Origin: Halisarca cf. caerulea
Lineage: Eukaryota; Porifera; Demospongiae; Chondrillida; Halisarcidae
DNA length: 64,000 nt
Assembly (NCBI GenBank): GCA_963170055.1
Contig: CAUJGJ010000303.1
Coordinates: 2,501-66,500, forward strand
Direction of reading: 5' to 3'
Shown here: piece after piece, positions 58,501-64,000 of the stretch
Numbering within the stretch: the stretch's first letter is position 1
Layout of the letters: each line of letters starts with the position of its first letter
Notes under the pieces: model-generated
What the model was told of the DNA's origin: nothing
The model's database searches: none
Seen by the model: only the letters and a program-made list of their open reading frames with translations
Translations under genes and position numbers: made by a program

Positions 58501-59739
58501 CTACATACGTACGTATGTAATATGCCTCAAACACCGAGATCATACATTGTACATATACCACATTGCTTTGAGCAAAATGCTCATGCAAAAAGTATGCTTT
58601 AAAGTATAGAGCAGATGCAGTATGAACCAAACCCAAAAGCAGATCTCAAGACAAGGAAATGCGTATTTCTGGTGTTCTAGTCTGATATGAAAAACATACC
58701 GTTCACAGTTATCTTTAAATGTATTCTGTCCAGACTGATATTGTGATTACATCAAGCAAATCCACAAAGTGGTGTATATAAGTACGTACTAAACTACCAA
58801 ACATACACACAGTACATAATACAGACAACTAGCAAAGATTTAAGATGGACAGCTGTACAATGTACGACACTTTGAGTTCTACAGAAGAGAATTGACAAGT
58901 ATATTGTAAGTCTGGGAAGATTTATTCCTAGTATTCCTAAAGTTTGTTGTACATATTTCTCTACATACTACACACATCCAAATGTCCTGCTCAATGGGAA
59001 GTTACGTATGGAGGTAGGTAAGCAGCAGGTAGGTCAGTACAGTAGGTACATAGATATTTACACACTCCATGAAAGCGTAGCACAGTGTATGCAGTGACAG
59101 TCAAGACCACATTTACATTGTTCCAAGGTTTGAATACATCACACTCACTCCTCACCAGGCCAGCAATACCAGCTCCTAAAGTGGAAAGCATATAAAAGAA
59201 GAGAAATACGTAAATGGGAGAGCAATGTGGAGATACACACATCACTCAAATATCACTCAAATACAACCGTTGAAAATGAATATAAAGTGGCTAAATTAAG
59301 CATGTTGCATTATCTCAGACAGCGTCTGAAAGGATTGAGAAGTGCTCATAAAGATGCATGTAGAGGCTACAAATATTGGAAAACTAAAGAAAAATTTAGG
59401 TATCATAATGTACATATTACACACTTACCCATTGAGTGACACAAAAATGAAAATTTATCCCATTTCAAACCTAAAGAAAGTAATGTACGTAGGTAATTAG
59501 TGTCTGCATAAAGAACACAGACTATCTTACCTTCAACCACACGTCTGATGTCTACCAAGTAGTTTACAAAGACCTGGTTGGTGCCAGGAGGTCTATGACT
59601 AGACAACCCATGTCCAGGTAAATCAATTGCTACCAAATGTAGTGATGGTACAGTAATCAGAGGAATCAAGTGGTCAAAGCTACCAGCATTGTCCAACCAA
59701 CCTGTAGGTCATAAGACACAACAAGTATGGCATAACTTA

Positions 59740-59811
<72 letters not shown>

Positions 59812-60373
59812 TGTGCGTGTGTGCAGAGCTCACTATAACTTTTTGGAGGTGTCTGGACAACATGTCCTGACAAACTCCAGAATGCCCGGACATTCACATA
59901 TTTGCTCGGACATGATAATTTGACTATAGCAATCATGTACTTTGCTAGTTTCTCCTTCCTACCATGCATACAGTTGTAAGCCAGCATACATAATATGCAG
60001 TTTCCAGTATTTTCATACTATGTGCAGTAGCAATTTAGCATTTTCCCAGTCTCAAAACAATAGTATTGCTTTCAGTGTAAGTGAAAAGGCTTTGTACAAC
60101 TGGCTTCTAAAGTACCAGTGTCCATATACACTTGGGAGAGACTGTTCTTAACTGCAAAGCTCCCAAACAGCTGTTTCTATCCTATGGTGACACGTACTGC
60201 CTAATTAAAAGCAGAAAGTGACAGACCACAAATCTGTCACCTGAACAATGACAGCCTCCAATAGCTATAAACACTTCCTTTGAGACACAATGTCCTGACA
60301 AAGTTGATAACATCGGGACATTTACTGAAAATGATTGGAAAATGTCCGATGTCTGGTTGCGTTTTCGAGCTCT

Positions 60374-60427
<54 letters not shown>

Positions 60428-61116
60428 CATGTTGTGTCTCCACGTGCACATGCACGTGTGTGTGTCTAAGTCAAAATACCATTTCTTCTTCTAGTTACGT
60501 TTATGAGATTTGTTGGGCAAATGAAATATGGCTTTTAGACTCTAAGATGGTGCAATTATCATGAAAATAGTGACATTTGGTAAACAATAAATGTAATCAC
60601 ACAAATCTAATATTGCCCAGTGGCGGATCCATGCAAGGGCGCCCAGGGCGCGCGCCCCCCCTATTTTGTGAATGCCTCAATTTTAAAAAGAACAACTTAC
60701 AATCCTTCATTGTGAAATCAAAAAGATTTGGTAATGAAAGGTTTAAATACGAAACAAAAATGAGTGAATAAGCATGAGAAGGGTCAAATTACTGTATTAT
60801 TCTGATCAATCGCTAATAAGTAAAGTTTCTTTCATGTCGAAAGAAAATATCGCCGATTCTCCTATAGTTGTGAATCAGCCATTTTATTATATTGGGAACG
60901 AGCATACTTGATAACATCATCACTGAAAAATGGCAGAAAAACGTGCGCCACACAGATCAATTCTGGACTTTGTCTCATAATACGTATGACATTTTGATGA
61001 ATATTACATGCTTGTAGTCTGTATCGAGTTTTGCGCCCCCCCTTTCTCAAAATCCTGGATCCGCCTCTGTTGCCCAACCCTTGCATGTGCACACGCGTGC
61101 ACACGTGTGTGTGTGT

Positions 61117-61148
<32 letters not shown>

Positions 61149-62131
61149 CCATTGATGTTAATTACATACATACACTCTGGGATATACATAGGTAAGTACA
61201 TGGATGATTACACACAGGGTAGGGAAACCAACAAGTAATTAGCCACAATTGTGCCAGTCAGTGTCTGATCTAATAGGTGTAGGTGTTACTACAATCTCTT
61301 CAAGGTCAAAAAGTAATTAGCCGCTTTTGTGCCAGCAATCTTAGTCAGTGTTTGACCTAATACGTAGGTGTAGGTGTTACACGTAGGTGTGTAATCCTCC
61401 AAAGCACCTTATCAGAACCATTGGTCTATAGGCAGGGTTCTATCCAATGGGGGGGGGGGTATAGCTTCCACCCCAAACCCTCCAGTTTCCACCCTAAACC
61501 CTCCAACTTTCACCCCAAACTCTCAAGCTTTCATCCCAAACTCTCCAGCTTTCACCCCAAACTCTCCAGCTTTCACTCCAAAAAATCCAACTGTAGTGCT
61601 AATTACGATAGAGAAGGCCCTGCTCACAGAGGGTATAAAATTGAAAAAAATCTATGGGAGAGCATGCTCCAGACCCCTCTAGAAGGCCTCCCTTCGCCCC
61701 TACCACCCACCCCCACCCCCCCATTTTTTATACATAAGTATTATTTTGCCCCCCTTGCCTATGTTTCTAAATGAAACCCTGATACATTAAGCCCGGTACT
61801 ATAACTTATGCAAATAAGCATGATCTAATACTTACTATCTACTGTAGATACACACATATTGCAACTAGGGGGTATTCCATTTGCAAACTGATCCTGAGTG
61901 TCATTAAAGTGAAACCTCCTGCACAATACTACTCAACATGCTAAATAATTCCCTTGTTTGACTGGAACACAGGAATTACTCATTCACCAGTAAAACATAC
62001 CTGAGGGAGAGAAAGATGATGCAAAATATCAGAATTAAGGATCTCACCGTGAAGACAGAGGACTTTTCTGCTACTCTTCTCATCTCCCCAGGACTTCCCT
62101 GCAATGTGTCCCCATGGTACTGGTATGGCAA
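51988..62131 (-). CDS. Serine hydrolase-like protein (SERHL family), copy B
   Basis: Exons on minus: 62131-62048, 59701-59531, 59470-59429, 59175-59156 (20-nt microexon), 58227-58153, 57888-57788, 54364-54282, 53501-53425, 52249-52186 and 52116-51988 (TAA). Lengths and phases match copy A. Motifs in order: IPVPWGHIAGKSWG, GWLDNAGSF, DLPGHGLSSH, CHSMG (nucleophile Ser, Cys for the first Gly), MPEHVERMVMIEGLVPF, YKSEEEIVQR, RGTKKNKDG, QPTLVLMANDSS (possible acid) and GNHHVHLNQPE (likely catalytic His). The fold is alpha/beta-hydrolase; substrate and compartment are unknown. The phase between exons 54364-54282 and 53501-53425 does not join, and about 15 residues are missing there relative to the family, so one small exon is unplaced. 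The first coding exon upstream of 62131 is also unplaced. Confidence 0.8.
52472..52531. repeat. (CA)n microsatellite in SERHL-B intron
   Basis: CA dinucleotide run with an ATACA break near its end. Confidence 0.95.
52563..53327. mobile_element. 765-bp TA-flanked element (CCTTACGGCTACAAAT ends)
   Basis: The left end CCTTACGGCTACAAAT and right end ATTTGTAGCCTTAAGG are inverted repeats flanked by TA. TTAGCGGGTA/TTAGCAGGTA words recur near both ends. The interior is noncoding. It fills the SERHL-B intron between exons 53425 and 52249. Its right end lies about 100 bp from the first of these. Confidence 0.75.
54441..55002. mobile_element. MITE (CTGTGAAACCTCT / AGGTTTCACTG) with a nested MITE
   Basis: Outer TIRs CTGTGAAACCTCT and AGACAGGTTTCACTG with TA at the right. 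ATCCGACA and CAGTCACCAT blocks are shared with 13627-14061. It is interrupted at 54474-54859. It lies about 75 bp 5' of SERHL-B exon 54364-54282. Confidence 0.7.
54474..54859. mobile_element. 386-bp TA-flanked element nested in the MITE
   Basis: TIRs GAGAGGTTTAGCA and TGCTAAACCTCTC (the right copy has an extra CAT within CATAGTGCTAAACC) with TA at 54472-54473 and 54860-54861. ACGTAACGTT repeats lie near both ends. It contains a 53-codon open frame (SGHEDVLLLSETELLAEQQQ then LEEQKREHHHEG, ending TGA near 54769) with no upstream ATG seen; coding status is unknown. Confidence 0.7.
55104..55820. mobile_element. 717-bp TA-flanked element (CAGTGAATATTCATT ends)
   Basis: The left end CAGTGAATATTCATTCATCT and right end GGATTAATGGATATTCATTG are inverted repeats flanked by TA, with GGCGGATTA/GGGCAGATTA blocks beside both. 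Noncoding. It lies in the SERHL-B intron between exons 57788 and 54364. The remainder of that intron (55821-57787) has no element I can bound. Confidence 0.75.
59744..59808. repeat. (GT)n microsatellite in SERHL-B intron
   Basis: Pure GT run about 45 bp 5' of the GWLDNAG exon. Confidence 0.95.
60376..60424. repeat. (GT)n microsatellite
   Basis: Pure GT run in the large SERHL-B intron. The flanks 59880-60370 share an ATGTCC(T/C)GACAAA theme near each GT tract, in opposite orientations. Confidence 0.9.
60620..61069. mobile_element. hAT-like non-autonomous element (GTGGCGGATCCATG / GGATCCGCCTC)
   Basis: The ends carry inverted (CA)GTGGCGGATCC and GGATCCGCCTCTG followed inward by runs of C (GCGCCCCCCC on both sides in opposite order). 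TTGCCCA flanks both sides (60613-60619 and 61070-61076), consistent with a slightly eroded 8-bp hAT target duplication. Noncoding interior. Confidence 0.6.
61103..61148. repeat. (GT)n microsatellite
   Basis: GT dinucleotides with one TATG interruption. Confidence 0.9.
61232..61385. repeat. Two-copy imperfect tandem duplication
   Basis: AGTAATTAGCC...TGTGCCAG...CAGTGT.TGA.CTAATA...GTAGGTGTTAC occurs twice, once from about 61232 and once from about 61310. Confidence 0.7.
61460..61585. repeat. 21-bp minisatellite (CCAGCTTTCACCCCAAACTCT)
   Basis: About six copies of a unit like CAGCTTTCACCCCAAACTCT, in the SERHL-B intron. The Phe-His-Pro-Lys repeat frame over it is an artefact. A short poly(G) lies just before it. 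Confidence 0.85.
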
Positions 62132-62887
62132 CTACATAATGTTAATCAGATGAGACTACAATGACATACGTACTGTTTGTTGGAGGAAATACACTGCTAT
62201 CAATTGCATAATAAAACCAGGAAAACAAAATCCTATTGTTTTGATGCATTGAGGCATTGGTGCTTCATATCATTTGCCTTTACATTCCTTGTTTCTTTAG
62301 TCCCTACATTGAAGGTTTGCCCCATTGGGAATAGCACTGATCAGACAACACAATACTAGGACACTAGTGAATACCATGTAATTGGTGAAAGTCATCACAT
62401 TGTAAGTATTGTCACATAAATAAGGCATTGTCATTGCGAAATATTCTGGGTCAGTACTATAATATCTCAGGTAGGCAGTATGTACGTATGCTGACCATGT
62501 GATCTATGAATGAAACCTAACTTGACAGCAATGACAGAAAAGGTACATACGACATATTAGGATAGTTAATGTGCACTCTCCAACACAAAGTTCTACTCCA
62601 GATCCTAGCACTAGCTATAGCCAGACAAAAAAACAATACATAAGGATTACTTCACATGTGGATGATCATAAGTAACTACATCCATAGACACTTTATAGTC
62701 TAGGCTACATCGTTCCTAATTGTACTGGAAAAGCTTAAAAGTTAGACATTTCTGATGCATTTTTCACCATAGGCATAGACTACAACACCTAGGGCGTTCA
62801 AAATAGGCCTATCCAACGTTTTAAGCAACACTTAAGACATAAGTTAAGCCACTGCAGACTCACTCCCGAGCAGGAGGACGTGAACAA

Positions 62888-63088
62888 TAAGGTAAAGGGG
62901 GGTATTTTGGAACAGCGGGTAATTCGGAACAGTCAGGCCAAAAGTAGTGTCAACCACAAGCTACAACCGTTATTTCTCGTGTGTATTGTCTCCCGTGAAG
63001 GGGGAGTTTGGCAGTAGCAAGGATGGTTGGGTAACTTAACCACAACGAAAGTTACAGGCCCTGTTCCAAATTACCCCCCTTTACCTTA
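62888..63088. mobile_element. 201-bp MITE (TAAGGTAAAGGGGGG ends)
   Basis: TAAGGTAAAGGGGGGTATTT and AAATTACCCCCCTTTACCTT(A) are near-perfect TIRs. The interior shares blocks with 32568-32800. It lies upstream of the first placed SERHL-B exon. 62132-62887 and 63089-63289 hold no gene I can support. Confidence 0.8.
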
Positions 63089-63289
63089 AGTTATAGACTA
63101 TAGACTATAAATAATTTACGTAGTATACAATATCGATGGTACAAAATGGAACGTTATGAGACGAGCATACTTTCCGTCCACCTGATGCAGGAAAATAAGG
63201 CCGCCATTCTCCTTGATTGCGCAATTGCGCCAAAGATACCGTGGACACTCAGTGTCTATGGTGACTCTATGGCATATATAGTTCCTTTA

Positions 63290-63960
63290 TCGGATTGCAA
63301 ATACTGATGATCATGCAAGACTAGATATCAGAGCACAAAACTTTGGGGACAAGAGTAAAAGCTCAACCTTTTATGATGAGAGGGTTTTCAATCCATACAT
63401 TCCATCCAACTGCACCTTCACAACCAATGCCTGCTACAGAAAGCACGGATCAGAGAAATGCAGGGTTTATGAACAGAGGATCATAGAGGTCGAGCACAGT
63501 NNNNNNNNNNNNNNNNNNNNNNNNNNNNNNNNNNNNNNNNNNNNNNNNNNNNNNNNNNNNNNNNNNNNNNNNNNNNNNNNNNNNNNNNNNNNNNNNNNNN
63601 NNNNNNNNNNNNNNNNNNNNNNNNNNNNNNNNNNNNNNNNNNNNNNNNNNNNNNNNNNNNNNNNNNNNNNNNNNNNNNNNNNNNNNNNNNNNNNNNNNNN
63701 ACATTCACTCCCCTTGTGTCCTCATCTATTGGAGGATGTGGTCCATCAGCCACCATAGCCTACAGGAGACTCACAAACCTGAACTATGAGAATCAAGGAC
63801 AATTCTACAATTCAGCCATCAACTGGATCAGATGCAGAATATCACACAGCTTGGTGAACTCTACAGTTGCTTGTATCAGGGCCCCGGATCTGCCCACCAT
63901 GATCCTGAGAGGGAAATCAACTTGTCTGACTACCCTTTGGATCTCCTTCAATGAATCGGA
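63290..63960 (+). pseudogene. 5'-truncated LINE endonuclease/C-terminal fragment across the gap
   Basis: The plus strand reads DHARLDIRAQNFGDKSKS and STFYDERVFNPYIPSN (63307-63410), then ACYRKHGSEKCRVYEQRIIE (63424-63490). After the N run it continues TFTPLVSSSIGGCGPSATIA, YRRLTNLN and INWIRCRISHSLVNSTVACI (63701-63878). This is the C-terminal part of the LINE family at 23115-24430. RLDI with an Asp 15 residues later takes the place of the PD...D nuclease core. It begins abruptly, so it is 5'-truncated; after about 63900 the match fades. Confidence 0.65.
63501..63700. other. Assembly gap of exactly 200 N
   Basis: Unsequenced placeholder. Frames drawn through it are meaningless. Flanking LINE coding sequence appears to join without missing residues. 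Confidence 0.99.
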
Positions 63961-64000
63961 GGTCCAATTGCTGGGTACACTTACATGAACTTCATGAACC

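Noticed and set aside
63140..63230. Minus-strand ATG (MAALFSCIR) as first exon of SERHL copy B
   Set aside because: Its possible donor leaves phase 2, but the first placed exon needs phase 1, and there is no counterpart upstream of copy A.

Overview
This window is animal nuclear DNA. Its host genes are split by GT-AG introns and it has no operons. Dinucleotide microsatellites are very common, and it is packed with transposon families typical of early-branching marine invertebrates: restriction-like-endonuclease (RLE) LINEs, pogo/Tigger, IS3EU, hAT and Mutator-like elements and many TA-flanked MITEs. A sponge, or less likely a cnidarian, fits best. This is inferred from gene and element types and was not tested by a database search.

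Only four host loci are supported. (1) A cysteine-rich, metallothionein-like gene of five exons on the minus strand (8552-13411); 36 of its 118 predicted residues are Cys. (2) An intronless GT31 beta-1,3-galactosyltransferase-like gene on the minus strand (18459-19541). (3 and 4) Two paralogous serine-hydrolase-like (SERHL family) alpha/beta-hydrolase genes that face each other tail to tail: copy A on plus (26453-43404) and copy B on minus (51988-62131). Their 20-nt microexon, intron phases and several almost identical exons match, but other exons have diverged strongly.

Layout: 1-4340 holds three broken LINE reverse-transcriptase/endonuclease pieces. 5077-7926 is one nearly complete RLE LINE bordered by (TA)n. 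8552-13411 is the metallothionein-like gene; its second intron holds a MITE, itself interrupted by an intact 3.14-kb pogo-like transposon (9493-12633) that encodes both a DDE transposase and a HIRAN-plus-Ulp1-like cysteine protease. 13.6-21.4 kb holds MITEs, a miniature LTR element (TRIM), a LINE remnant, a 726-bp TIR element abutting the galactosyltransferase stop codon, and a fold-back element around a long (GT)n. 21.4-26.4 kb is largely unassigned apart from a LINE remnant. SERHL copy A follows, its introns expanded by a Mutator-like element (31029-33149) and a 185-bp-TIR element around a LINE remnant (37299-40168). The 43.4-52.0 kb spacer between the two SERHL genes contains a MITE with a hAT element nested in it, and an IS3EU-like transposon whose long TIRs carry 21-bp minisatellites. 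SERHL copy B fills 52-62 kb. The window ends in a LINE remnant interrupted by a 200-N assembly gap.

The most notable find is the complete two-gene pogo-like transposon with perfect 24-bp TIRs, a TA target duplication and two uninterrupted convergent ORFs. Several shorter non-autonomous elements in the window share its CCGTA-type ends and TA target and could be moved by related transposases.
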